Under the pieces are notes generated by a model. The model was not told the origin of the DNA. It made no database searches and worked only from the letters and a program-made list of their open reading frames with translations. From Paraktedonobacter sp034438135 (GTDB lineage Bacteria; Chloroflexota; Ktedonobacteria; Ktedonobacterales; Ktedonobacteraceae), in assembly GCA_034438135.1 (NCBI GenBank), contig DAOTTL010000065.1, positions 1-15,644 on the forward strand: 15,644 bases of DNA, written 5' to 3'. Below are positions 1-6,903 of the stretch, piece by piece (the stretch's first letter is position 1; each line of letters begins with the position of its first letter). Both the position numbers and the translations under genes were made by a program.

Positions 1-211
1 ATTCGACGTGAGCGATGGCGATCGTGATGCCGCGCTCGCGCTCTTCAGGAGCTTTATCGATCTGGTCGAAGGCGATATATTTGTTGTCCTTGCTCAAGGT
101 GGCCAGCACTTTGGTGATTGCTGCCGTCAGTGTGGTTTTTCCATGGTCGATATGTCCGATGGTACCTACATTGGCGTGCGGCTTTGTTCGCTCGAATTTC
201 TTCTTTGCCAT
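1..211 (-). CDS. tuf: Elongation factor Tu, N-terminal part (cut by window edge)
   Basis: EF-Tu is the GTPase that delivers aminoacyl-tRNA to the ribosome in the cytoplasm. Only the first 70 residues are inside the window. The protein begins MAKKKFERTKPHANVGTIGH and carries the P-loop GHIDHGKT at residues 19-26 and the switch I region with ERGITI at residues 59-64, all typical of bacterial EF-Tu. The ATG at 211-209 is the family start; a GAAAGG stretch lies roughly 15 bases upstream, which is a rather distant ribosome binding site. The gene follows tRNA-Tyr and tRNA-Thr on the same strand and probably shares their transcript. Identification is firm; the rest of the gene lies beyond position 1. 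Confidence 0.97.
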   Translation of the reverse strand, partial: MAKKKFERTKPHANVGTIGHIDHGKTTLTAAITKVLATLSKDNKYIAFDQIDKAPEERERGITIAIAHVE

Positions 212-504
212 GGCTCTGATGGCTGCCTTTCAACTTATGTATTAAAAAAACAATACCCGTAGACGTGCAGCAGCCATCTCCTGAGGGAGGTCTGCCCGTT
301 CTGGCTTGCTTCTAGCAATGAAACGAGAGGATCTCTCTGGAGACGGCAGCGACCAGTAGCATCTGGTACTGCAACGAACTTCGTGTTGTCCTACGGCCTT
401 GTGGTTTTTGTTTTGCTGTGGGACGAGTAAAGAAGAAGACGTTGCAGCATTCTCCCGACATTGGCTTGCAAAAGCAGCCCTTTGCCGGGAGAGAGTGAAT
501 CAGG
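212..504 (-). other. Structured spacer between tRNA-Thr and tuf
   Basis: No gene is seen in these 293 bases. Read on the minus strand, the spacer starts with a two-part hairpin at 491-452 (outer stem CTCCCG/CGGGAG, inner stem GGCTGC/GCAAGCC with one bulged A and a TTTT loop). A small ACCAG/CTGGT stem follows around 345-375, and a GTATT/AATAC stem around a T-run lies close to tuf. The spacer is probably the 5' leader of the tuf mRNA released after tRNA processing. Whether the hairpins regulate tuf or only guide RNA processing is not shown by the sequence. Confidence 0.45.
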
Positions 505-576
505 AGCCCGTGATGGGAATTGAACCCATGACCCCAGTCTTACCAAGACTGTGCGCTACCGCTGCGCCACACGGGC
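505..576 (-). tRNA. tRNA-Thr (anticodon GGT)
   Basis: The minus strand folds as a standard 72-nt cloverleaf. The acceptor stem is GCCCGTG/CACGGGC, the D arm contains AGCGGTAG, the anticodon stem is CAGTC/GACTG with loop TTGGTAA (anticodon GGT, reading ACC and ACU threonine codons), and the T arm is ATGGG-TTCAATT-CCCAT. The discriminator base is T and CCA is not encoded, so CCA must be added after transcription. It lies 10 bases downstream of tRNA-Tyr and upstream of tuf, evidently in one transcript. Confidence 0.97.
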
Positions 577-586
577 AAGTTTCAGG

Positions 587-668
587 TGGGCAGTGAGGGA
601 TTCGAACCCCCGAAGGCTGAGCCAACTGATTTACAGTCAGTTCCATTTGACCGCTCTGGAAACTGCCC
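587..668 (-). tRNA. tRNA-Tyr (anticodon GTA)
   Basis: The minus strand folds as an 82-nt class II tRNA. The acceptor stem is GGGCAGT/ACTGCCC, the anticodon stem is ACTGA/TCAGT with loop CTGTAAA (anticodon GTA), and a long variable arm TGGCTCAGCCTTCGG precedes the T arm with GGTTCGAATCC. The discriminator base is A and CCA is not encoded. It is the first gene after a consensus promoter and is followed by tRNA-Thr and tuf. Confidence 0.97.
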
Positions 669-770
669 AGGAAAAACTCCCATATCGACTATTGCCGACG
701 AGGAATCCTTGACCTGCTACTCGTAGCTGAACAACATTTTTTAGGTATTGCCCTGCTGATCGACTGGTCT

Positions 771-800
771 ATTATAACGGACTCTTTGCGATGCTGTCAA
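771..800 (-). promoter_or_regulatory. Consensus sigma-70-type promoter of the tRNA-Tyr/tRNA-Thr/tuf unit
   Basis: On the minus strand TTGACA (800-795) and TATAAT (776-771) are separated by 18 bases, so both hexamers match the consensus perfectly. Transcription would start near 764, about 95 bases before tRNA-Tyr. Such a strong promoter fits a stable-RNA and translation-factor operon. Confidence 0.85.
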
Positions 801-902
801 GTATCTTTTTTTCTTCTTCTCTCAAGGTTTCGCAAAAGTCTTCGCTAGCAATGGTTGCCAACCCCCTTACAGGTAGAGGTTTTTTTGTCGATCTGCTGTA
901 TC

Positions 903-1024
903 GGCCTGGCAGGCCACCCCGCCCCATTCTAAAAAGAGCGAATAGCCTGTACTTGTAAAGCTAAACCCCCTCCCCGGAGAAAAAGATGGTCGGAGGCTGC
1001 GCGACCGCGCAGCCTCCGACCATC
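903..1024. repeat. Hairpin element D downstream of the Rpn-like gene
   Basis: Two inverted repeats lie in the 310-base gap between the Rpn-like gene and the tRNA promoter. The first is GGCCTG-G-CAGGCC (903-915), followed by a C-rich run. The second is a perfect 18-bp stem (985-1002 with 1007-1024, loop GACC). The small hairpin and its trailing CCRCC/GCMCC run resemble the start of the element at 14192. It could end transcription of the Rpn-like gene, though no clear T-run follows on the minus strand. It is the least complete member of the hairpin family in this window and lacks the TGAGRGAYRACTCA motif. Confidence 0.6.
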
Positions 1025-1110
1025 CCAAGCTAGTGAGTGGGGGGGAAAACGCGACTTTTAAGAAACCCTGTTTCTTCTCTTCGCTCTTTATTTTGAACGC
1101 CGAGTGCTGT

Positions 1111-2241
1111 TCAAGCCGCAGAAGGCTGAAGAATATGGCGTAGCGCATGCTCATTGGCGGCAGAGGCAACCTGGAAGAGCAGGTAACTCATGCCTTCAGT
1201 TGTGACAATGTGCAAAGTCGCCTTGCGTGCCAGTTCTATCAAGTCCGGTGCTTCTGGAAAGCGCATGTGCACGAGGTCGAGGAGGTTTTCTCTGAACACG
1301 CGTGCCATCTTCTCACGTGTATCTAGCTCTGCCCTGGCCTGGAGCCTCTCCATAGCTGCTTTTTCCTGTATTTCCGTTTCAAGTCGGAGTCTGGCTCTAT
1401 CTACCTCAAGCTGGGCTTGAGCCTCAGCTTTGGCCTCAGCTTTGGCCGCTTCAGCTTCAACTCTGGCTTCAGCTTTGGCGGTCTCGGCTTCAACTCTGGC
1501 TTCAGCTTTAGCTGCCTCGGCCTCAGCTTTGGCGGTCGCTTTAATTTTTTTAACCTTGGGATGTTCATCCCACAAGGGATCATACATTCTAAGAACCTCC
1601 TGAATATCCACTTTGTCTCTGGCATTGATGAGCGTTGTACGTTCCAGCAAGAGTTCCATCCAGACCAGTTGTTGTGAGAGCGTGACCTCATCGTCTCGAT
1701 ACAACGCTGCCAGCTCCTCCATCGCCTGCGTAATGAGTCGGATATTCGCCCCTTCCATGGTCGGTAAGAGCGGATACATACAGGTGACGTGCTCTCGCAT
1801 AAACGGCTCCGCCTCTAACTGGAAAAGGGGTAAGGTGAAGAAATGAAAGATCAGCATCTCTTTCTTGCCCAGTAGAATACGCAGGGGCGAGCACGCCGTC
1901 GTAGTCCGAAACGGATAGACAATAGACGAGATTACAGGGATAGTATACTCCATATGCAGGACCGCGTTATAGACCAGAAGCCGCTCACGCATGACGGCAT
2001 CCGCCCCACTCTCAAACTCGATGTTCAAGAGATGCGGTGTGCCTTCATACAGCACTTTGAAGACGCGATCGGACCGCATGGTGGGCTTGATCACCTCGAT
2101 ATCAACCGCTTCCTGAAAGACTGCCCCTGGCAGCAACACAGGAATAATCGTCTTGGGGTCATCCTTGACCCAACTTTTTAAGGTACTATCGTACTTTTGC
2201 GCCCCTTGTTGCTGTTGGGCGCTTTTTGCTCCTCGTTTCAT
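1111..2241 (-). CDS. Rpn-family / PD-(D/E)XK nuclease-like protein with coiled-coil tail
   Basis: The 376-residue protein has an N-terminal region (about residues 17-115) resembling the Rpn / DUF4351-type PD-(D/E)XK fold: SDRVFKVLYEG (Asp58), then LLNIEFES (Glu75), then a conserved-looking RERLLVYNAVL helix. Known relatives are recombination-promoting nucleases or transposase-like proteins. In relatives I recall, the second motif ends in Gln or Lys (EFQ); here Glu77 stands in that place, so activity is uncertain. Residues 236-276 are a hendecad repeat rich in Lys, Ala and Glu, predicted to be a long coiled coil, followed by a further helical tail. The ATG at 2241 is preceded by AGGAG 12 bases upstream, a somewhat long gap. 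The gene stands alone between two hairpin arrays. Family assignment is by pattern recall. Confidence 0.7.
   Translation of the reverse strand: MKRGAKSAQQQQGAQKYDSTLKSWVKDDPKTIIPVLLPGAVFQEAVDIEVIKPTMRSDRVFKVLYEGTPHLLNIEFESGADAVMRERLLVYNAVLHMEYTIPVISSIVYPFRTTTACSPLRILLGKKEMLIFHFFTLPLFQLEAEPFMREHVTCMYPLLPTMEGANIRLITQAMEELAALYRDDEVTLSQQLVWMELLLERTTLINARDKVDIQEVLRMYDPLWDEHPKVKKIKATAKAEAEAAKAEARVEAETAKAEARVEAEAAKAEAKAEAQAQLEVDRARLRLETEIQEKAAMERLQARAELDTREKMARVFRENLLDLVHMRFPEAPDLIELARKATLHIVTTEGMSYLLFQVASAANEHALRHILQPSAA
1414..1536 (-). repeat. 33-bp tandem repeats coding an 11-residue coiled-coil unit
   Basis: Within the Rpn-like gene the codons for residues 236-276 repeat with a period of 33 bases, encoding units such as TAKAEARVEAE and AAKAEARVEAE followed by degenerate units. 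An 11-residue period is the hendecad typical of long, nearly straight coiled coils. Copy number could change by slippage. Confidence 0.75.
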
Positions 2242-2326
2242 CGGGAAAAAACGCTCCTCTCACTTTCTACATGTGTCCTGTCCCGATCATAACAGATGCA
2301 TTTGCCTCTGCCTATCCTTTTCTGTA

Positions 2327-2355
2327 ATTATAGTACTATTGGCGAATACTTGCAA
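2327..2355 (-). promoter_or_regulatory. Likely promoter of the Rpn-like gene
   Basis: On the minus strand TTGCAA (2355-2350) and a perfect TATAAT (2332-2327) are separated by 17 bases. Transcription would start near 2320, about 80 bases before the start codon at 2241. Confidence 0.6.
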
Positions 2356-2412
2356 GCCATGATTACTCGTGAATACTGCGCAAAATATTGGAGAGGATAC
2401 TTCAGGTCTTTT

Positions 2413-2563
2413 CTTTTCTCTGAGGGAGAGAGAAGATAGGAGAAAAGGCTGAGATTGTCAGCAGCGAAGCTGCTGGCAATCTCAGCCTTTTCTCCTGAAA
2501 ATAGGGCGGCGCAGCCGCCCGAGAAAGGCATTTGCTCATTTTGCCAAAATGAGGGACGACTCA
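2413..2563. repeat. Hairpin element A between divergent genes
   Basis: Four inverted repeats follow one another. CTTTTCTCT/AGAGAGAAG (2413-2435) comes first. A long hairpin follows, with 19-bp perfect outer arms (2439-2457 and 2477-2495) and a 7-bp perfect tip, CAGCAGC-GAA-GCTGCTG. Next is GGGCGGC-GCA-GCCGCCC (2504-2520). Last is CTCATTTTG-C-CAAAATGAG (2535-2553), which runs into the shared motif TGAGGGACGACTCA (2550-2563). The stretch 2504-2565 is closely similar to 5839-5899. Because the neighbouring genes point away from this site, it is not a simple terminator for either of them. Confidence 0.75.
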
Positions 2564-2713
2564 TATCTTTCAAGGAGAAAGGGGTGGCTCTGCAAGGCTC
2601 TGAAAAGTTAAGAATGACCCATAAGAGTAAAAAAGTCTATACTATGAAGGTTCGTTCCTCAGCAAAATTGACAGTTTGCGGAATTGACAAAATATGGAGA
2701 GGAGTATTCTACG

Positions 2714-4309
2714 ATGTTAAATAGAGCGCGTGTGAAACGTAAGACGTACATTGATTCGATTACGTTGATGAAGCTTGCTCGTGCTTTGACTGAGTTAGAG
2801 GGAATCGAGGAGGCGGCAGTTTTAATGGGTACTTCAGCTAATAAACAGTTGTTGACTGAAGTGGGTCTCAGTCCCTTTGCGGGACCCTTGGAGGAGCCAC
2901 AGGCGGGCGATATTGTCATTGTTGTGCGGGCTGTGGACGAGTTTAAAGCAGAGGCGGCACTGGAGGTTGCAGAGTCCAGGTTGCTCGATGGAGGGGTGAT
3001 AGATCAGGTTCACGCAAATGGCAGTGAGGTCACGCAGATGAATACGATCTACCTGCGTTCGGTGGAGGAGGCGCAGAAACGTTTCCCGCAGGCGAGTGTC
3101 GCAGTTATCTCGGTGCCTGGAACATATGCGGCCCTGGAGGCGGAGCAAGCCATACGGTCAGGTCTGCACGTCTTCCTTTTTAGCGATAACGTGAGTCTGG
3201 ATGAGGAAGTGGCCTTGAAACGGTTGGGCGAGGAACGCGGTTTGCTCGTAATGGGTCCTGATTGCGGAACTGCCCGACTGAACGGCATTGGACTGGGTTT
3301 TGTCAATGTAGTAGCGGATGGACCCATTGGGATTGTAGGTGCTTCAGGTACAGGGATGCAGCAAGTGATGTCTCTAATCGCTCAGGCAGGTTCCGGTATT
3401 TCTCAGGCTATCGGCTGTGGTGGACGTGATCTTTCTGTTGAGGTCGGGGCTGTGACGACTCTGCGCGGCTTGCGTTTGTTGCAGGAAGACTTGCAGACGC
3501 GGGTGATCGTGTTGATCTCGAAACCGCCCGCTCCTGATGTAGCCAAATTAGTATTGAGCGAGGCAGCAAAGAGCGAGAAACCGGTTGTAGTGATCTTCGT
3601 GGGCGCGACACTCGCAACGGAACAACATTCCTATGGACCTCAAGTAACGATTACCAGTACGCTAACCGAGGCGGCTGAGGTGTCCGTGGCGTTGAGCAGG
3701 AATCAGCATCCTTCTGTGAAGAAAATGGAGCAATCTGATGAAGGGTTGAAGCGTGGGATGGGAGAAAATGGACCCTTTCTGGTGGCGCTGTTTTCAGGAG
3801 GGACGCTGTGTGATGAGGCTTTACATCTCTGGGGCGAACGTCCTGGTCCGATCTACTCAAATGTTCCCTTGAGAACCGATTGGCAGTGGCACACTTCTCT
3901 GAGGGGTCAGGGACACTATGCACTCGATCTGGGGGCGGACGAATATACGCGGGGGCGACCACATCCAATGATCGATCCTGAGGCAAGATTGAGCTATCTG
4001 CGGGACGCGTTCAGTCATCCGAACACGGGCGTTATTTTGCTCGACCTTGTGTTGGGGTACTGCTCTCATCCAGATCCGGCGTCCGTCTATGCCCCAATCA
4101 TTTATCTAGCGTTGCAGGAGGCGCGTCAGCATGGGCGAGCGATACATTGTGTGATCTCGCTCTGTGGAACAGAGGGGGATCCACAAAGACTTTCACGACA
4201 GGAAACTATGTTGCGAGAAGCTGGCGCTGAAGTATTTACCAGTAACGCAGTGGCAGCACTGCGCTGCCTTGAACTACTGAATGATCTCCAGGAGAAGAAG
4301 GAGGAGTGA
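2714..4309 (+). CDS. FdrA family protein (AllF-like, acyl-CoA ligase fold)
   Basis: FdrA proteins have the CoA-binding and ligase folds of succinyl-CoA synthetase. In E. coli FdrA (AllF), together with AllG and AllH, makes up oxamate carbamoyltransferase of allantoin breakdown. This 531-residue protein shows GPDCGTA (181-187), the nucleotide/CoA-fold loop GASGTGMQQ (209-217) followed by a SucD-like GIGxGGRD segment, FSGGTLCDEA (360-369), DEYTRGRPHPMIDPEAR (409-425) and SLCGTEGDP (482-490), which match the FdrA pattern. The ATG at 2714 has GGAGAGGAG nine bases upstream; a TTG at 2684 in frame lacks such a site. The next gene begins five bases after the stop. The actual substrate here is not known. 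Confidence 0.88.
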   Translation: MLNRARVKRKTYIDSITLMKLARALTELEGIEEAAVLMGTSANKQLLTEVGLSPFAGPLEEPQAGDIVIVVRAVDEFKAEAALEVAESRLLDGGVIDQVHANGSEVTQMNTIYLRSVEEAQKRFPQASVAVISVPGTYAALEAEQAIRSGLHVFLFSDNVSLDEEVALKRLGEERGLLVMGPDCGTARLNGIGLGFVNVVADGPIGIVGASGTGMQQVMSLIAQAGSGISQAIGCGGRDLSVEVGAVTTLRGLRLLQEDLQTRVIVLISKPPAPDVAKLVLSEAAKSEKPVVVIFVGATLATEQHSYGPQVTITSTLTEAAEVSVALSRNQHPSVKKMEQSDEGLKRGMGENGPFLVALFSGGTLCDEALHLWGERPGPIYSNVPLRTDWQWHTSLRGQGHYALDLGADEYTRGRPHPMIDPEARLSYLRDAFSHPNTGVILLDLVLGYCSHPDPASVYAPIIYLALQEARQHGRAIHCVISLCGTEGDPQRLSRQETMLREAGAEVFTSNAVAALRCLELLNDLQEKKEE

Positions 4310-4314
4310 GGCAT

Positions 4315-5709
4315 ATGTTCGAGTTCGGAAAGATAGAGGGTGGAGACCATAAGTTCACCGCCATTACCATCGGTGCAGATCTTTTCGCAGACGCATTGGA
4401 GAAGCAACATGTTCAGGTGGCACGAGTGACCTGGCGACCTCCAGTTGGCAAACAGGAGCTCCTGACAAGGCTTCTGGCAGATTCCAGCGTTAATCAGGCG
4501 AATACATTAGCCGTTAAACGCATGTTAGAAGCGCACCCTGTTATCATCGATGTCCAGCCTGCCAGCGCAGTCATGCCAGAAGCTTTTCGCGGTCACAAAC
4601 TGCTTCATGCGGGACCCCCGATCACCTGGGAGCGTATGTGTGGTCCCATGCGTGGTGCTATCATTGGAGCCTGTTTCTATGAAGGGTGGGCTGAGAGTGA
4701 AGAAGAGGTTATCTCACAGTTAGAGCAAGGAGCAATTGCCTACGAACCCTGTCATCATCACCAGGCCGTTGGTCCAATGGCAGGGATTATATCTCCCTCG
4801 ATGCCCGTCTTTATTATAGAAGATCAAGTACATGGCAATCGGGCCTTCTGTCCACTCAACGAGGGTCTGGGCAAGGTTCTGCGCTATGGGGCATATGCAC
4901 CCGAAGTGCTATCGCGTTTGCGCTGGATGGGTGAGACTCTGGGACCAGCGTTGGGGCGTGCACTACGTCATATGGGTGGTATGGATGTACGTGCTAACAT
5001 GGCCCAGGCTCTTCAGATGGGAGATGAGTGTCATAATCGCAATAAAGCCGCCACCTCCCTCTTCGCACGTCAGATTGCGCCTGCACTACTCGAAACCATG
5101 CACTCAGTCACAGATACAGGGACGATCCTGCGGTTCCTCGCAGAGAACGACCATTTTCATCTCAACCCCTCTATGGCCGCAGCTAAAGCTATGGCACTGG
5201 CAGCAGCAAATATTCCTCACAGCAGCCTCGTCGTCACTATGGCACGAAATGGCGTAGACTTCGGTATTCGGGTAAGTGGATGCGGTGATCGCTGGTTCGT
5301 TGGACCCGCGCAAATGGTTCAGGGTCTCTACTTCGCAGGTTATGGTCCCGAGGATGCAAACCCGGATATTGGGGATAGTGCAATCACCGAGACCTGTGGA
5401 ATTGGGGCCTTTGCAATGGCAGGTGCCCCCGCGATCGTCCAGTTTATCGGCGGAACCCCTCAGGATGCCTTGCGCTATACCAGTGAGATGTATAGCCTCA
5501 CCGTTGCCAGTAATCCGCTATTCACATTGCCAGCATTGAACTTTAGAGGAGTTCCTACGGGCATCGACATTCGTCAGGTCTGTCGTTTGAACATGCCGCC
5601 AGTTATTAACACTGGTATCGCCCATCGTCAACCCGGTATTGGACAGGTCGGAGCTGGAATTGTCCATCCCCCCATAGAATGTTTCGAGCAAGCACTGGAA
5701 GCCTTATAA
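4315..5709 (+). CDS. DUF1116 family protein (YlbE/AllG/YahG-like)
   Basis: The 464-residue protein has the hallmarks of DUF1116: AGPPITWERMCGPMRGA near residue 100, a His-rich CHHHQAVGPMAGIISPSMP near 145-165, the NRAFCPLNEGLGKVLRYGA segment near 180, ECHNRNKAATSLFARQI near 240, and a Gly-rich C-terminal half with GPEDANPDIGDSAITE. In E. coli AllG (YlbE) is the partner of FdrA in oxamate carbamoyltransferase. The ATG at 4315 is preceded by AAGGAGG with 10 bases between; a GTG at 4306 overlaps the previous stop but sits right on that binding site, so ATG is preferred. The two genes form an operon. A DUF2877 (AllH) gene and a carbamate kinase are missing next door, so the complex may be completed from elsewhere or differ in function. 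Confidence 0.87.
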   Translation: MFEFGKIEGGDHKFTAITIGADLFADALEKQHVQVARVTWRPPVGKQELLTRLLADSSVNQANTLAVKRMLEAHPVIIDVQPASAVMPEAFRGHKLLHAGPPITWERMCGPMRGAIIGACFYEGWAESEEEVISQLEQGAIAYEPCHHHQAVGPMAGIISPSMPVFIIEDQVHGNRAFCPLNEGLGKVLRYGAYAPEVLSRLRWMGETLGPALGRALRHMGGMDVRANMAQALQMGDECHNRNKAATSLFARQIAPALLETMHSVTDTGTILRFLAENDHFHLNPSMAAAKAMALAAANIPHSSLVVTMARNGVDFGIRVSGCGDRWFVGPAQMVQGLYFAGYGPEDANPDIGDSAITETCGIGAFAMAGAPAIVQFIGGTPQDALRYTSEMYSLTVASNPLFTLPALNFRGVPTGIDIRQVCRLNMPPVINTGIAHRQPGIGQVGAGIVHPPIECFEQALEAL

Positions 5710-5715
5710 AAGAAG

Positions 5716-5897
5716 AAGAGTTAGGAATAACTCTTTAGCGGCTTGCAAAGCCGCCCCTCCAAGAAAAAAGAGGATAATTGATGAGCTTTTGAGTAGCAAA
5801 GCCACTCAAAAGCTCATCAATTATCCTCTTTTGAATAGTGGCAGCGCAGCCGCCAGCAAGAGCTGTTGCTCATTTTGTAAAAATGAGAGATAACTCA
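5716..5897. repeat. Hairpin element B between converging genes, likely bidirectional terminator
   Basis: The element is a series of stems. AAGAGTTA-GGAA-TAACTCTT spans 5716-5735 and GCGGCTT-GCA-AAGCCGC spans 5738-5754. A perfect 29-bp stem (5766-5794 with 5804-5832) follows. Then come GGCAGC-GCA-GCCGCC with one mismatch (5840-5854), CTCATTTT-GTA-AAAATGAG (5869-5887) and the shared motif TGAGAGATAACTCA (5884-5897). The long stem has T-runs on both strands, so it can end transcripts from the DUF1116 gene and from the response regulator. The regulator's stop codon (5897-5895) lies inside the shared motif. Confidence 0.8.
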
Positions 5898-6698
5898 TAA
5901 AGATGAAAGATCCTCTAGAGGGACGAGGCCATGACGAAAGGCAAAGACAGCTGCTTGAGTACGATCACGAATGCCTAATTTCTGAAAAATCACCGAAAGA
6001 TAATTTTTGACAGTTTTCTCGGAATAGGCCAGTTGTTCAGCAATCTCACTATTATTCATTCCAAGAGCAATATAGTGTAAGATATCCAGTTCTTTTTCGG
6101 AAAGATTATAGTGAGGGGAATCGCCATCAGAAAGATTAGAGAGGCGGCGAAACTCACTGACAATTGTCCCGGTCATTTCGGGTCCAATGAGCATCTGGCC
6201 TGCGTGCACCTGGCGAATAGTCTGAGCCAGTTCTTGTGAGGAGGCCGTTTTGAGCAGGTAGCCGTGAGCGCCACACTTGATGGCCTGAAGCACTTGCTGA
6301 TCCTGATGGTGCATTGTGAGCATAATCACAAATATTTCAGGAAATTCCTGTGTAATCTGCCGTGTCACAGCGATACCGTCAATCACAGGCATACTGATAT
6401 CCATTAGTACTACATCAGGTTGTAATTGATGGATTTTATGAATGGCCTCAAGGCCATTGACAGCCTCGTCAAGGACCTTCAAATCGTCCTCAAGAGAAAG
6501 GAGCTGGCGTAATCCTTCGCGCATAAGAGCATGATCGTCTACCAGGAGAATGGTAATAGAGGCAACATCAATGCGGCAAGGATGCTCATTCATTTCTGTC
6601 ACATCGTTTTCCAGCGTCGTACCCGGTTTTTTCAGATGCTCACGCGCCTGTGAACGTGAGCGGATTTCCATAGTCATCACAGGTGGTAATCTATTCAC
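5895..6698 (-). CDS. NarL/LuxR-type response regulator, orphan
   Basis: This is a two-component transcription regulator of 267 residues. The receiver domain covers about residues 48-165, with the acidic pair Asp54/Asp55, phosphoacceptor Asp100 in DVVLMDISMP, Thr128 and Lys150. The C-terminal LuxR/GerE helix-turn-helix covers about 198-260 (LSEKELDILHYIALGMNNSE then SEKTVKNYLSVIFQKLG). The GTG at 6698 has GAGGT five bases upstream. This start gives an unusual 45-residue extension before the receiver domain; a later ATG (residue 36) would remove most of it but has no clear binding site. No histidine kinase gene is adjacent, so its sensor must be encoded elsewhere. Confidence 0.93.
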   Translation of the reverse strand: MNRLPPVMTMEIRSRSQAREHLKKPGTTLENDVTEMNEHPCRIDVASITILLVDDHALMREGLRQLLSLEDDLKVLDEAVNGLEAIHKIHQLQPDVVLMDISMPVIDGIAVTRQITQEFPEIFVIMLTMHHQDQQVLQAIKCGAHGYLLKTASSQELAQTIRQVHAGQMLIGPEMTGTIVSEFRRLSNLSDGDSPHYNLSEKELDILHYIALGMNNSEIAEQLAYSEKTVKNYLSVIFQKLGIRDRTQAAVFAFRHGLVPLEDLSSL

Positions 6699-6747
6699 GG
6701 TCTACCTCGCAGAAATAGTATTCGTGTGATTTAATAAAATCAACCTG

Positions 6748-6753
6748 ATTATA
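6748..6753 (-). promoter_or_regulatory. Possible -10 box of the response regulator gene
   Basis: A perfect TATAAT lies on the minus strand about 50 bases before the GTG start at 6698. The expected -35 position holds only a T-run, so the promoter is weak or depends on an activator. Confidence 0.35.
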
Positions 6754-6827
6754 GTATGCTGAATGGAAACAAAAAAACATCACGCAGGTAGGGGATTTTT
6801 TCTTTTCAAGGCAGAAAACTATTGGGG

Positions 6828-6855
6828 TTGAGTGGCGAGAAGTGCAGAATATACT
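6828..6855 (+). promoter_or_regulatory. Candidate promoter of the HD-domain gene
   Basis: TTGAGT (6828-6833) and TATACT (6850-6855) are separated by 16 bases, giving a transcript start about 40 bases before the ATG at 6904. Confidence 0.5.
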
Positions 6856-6903
6856 TTACAAATCATTAAGTAAATCAATTGAAGTTGACGTGAAAGGATC
6901 AAC

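Noticed and set aside
867..1169. Minus-strand open frame overlapping the end of the Rpn-like gene
   Set aside because: It overlaps the C-terminal codons of the Rpn-like gene in another frame and reads through the hairpin; low-complexity, no family resemblance.
2455..2724. Open frames crossing the hairpin element at 2413-2563 and a TTG start at 2684 for the FdrA-like gene
   Set aside because: They encode arms of inverted repeats, and the ATG at 2714 with GGAGAGGAG is a much better start.
2535..5897. CRISPR array or integron attC sites
   Set aside because: The repeats are widely spaced, without regular spacers, cas genes or an integrase; the similarity is in hairpin layout, not in a direct repeat.
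6644..6660. Inverted repeat CTCACG/CGTGAG in the start of the response regulator gene
   Set aside because: The stem is short with a long loop, lies in coding sequence, and has no supporting context.
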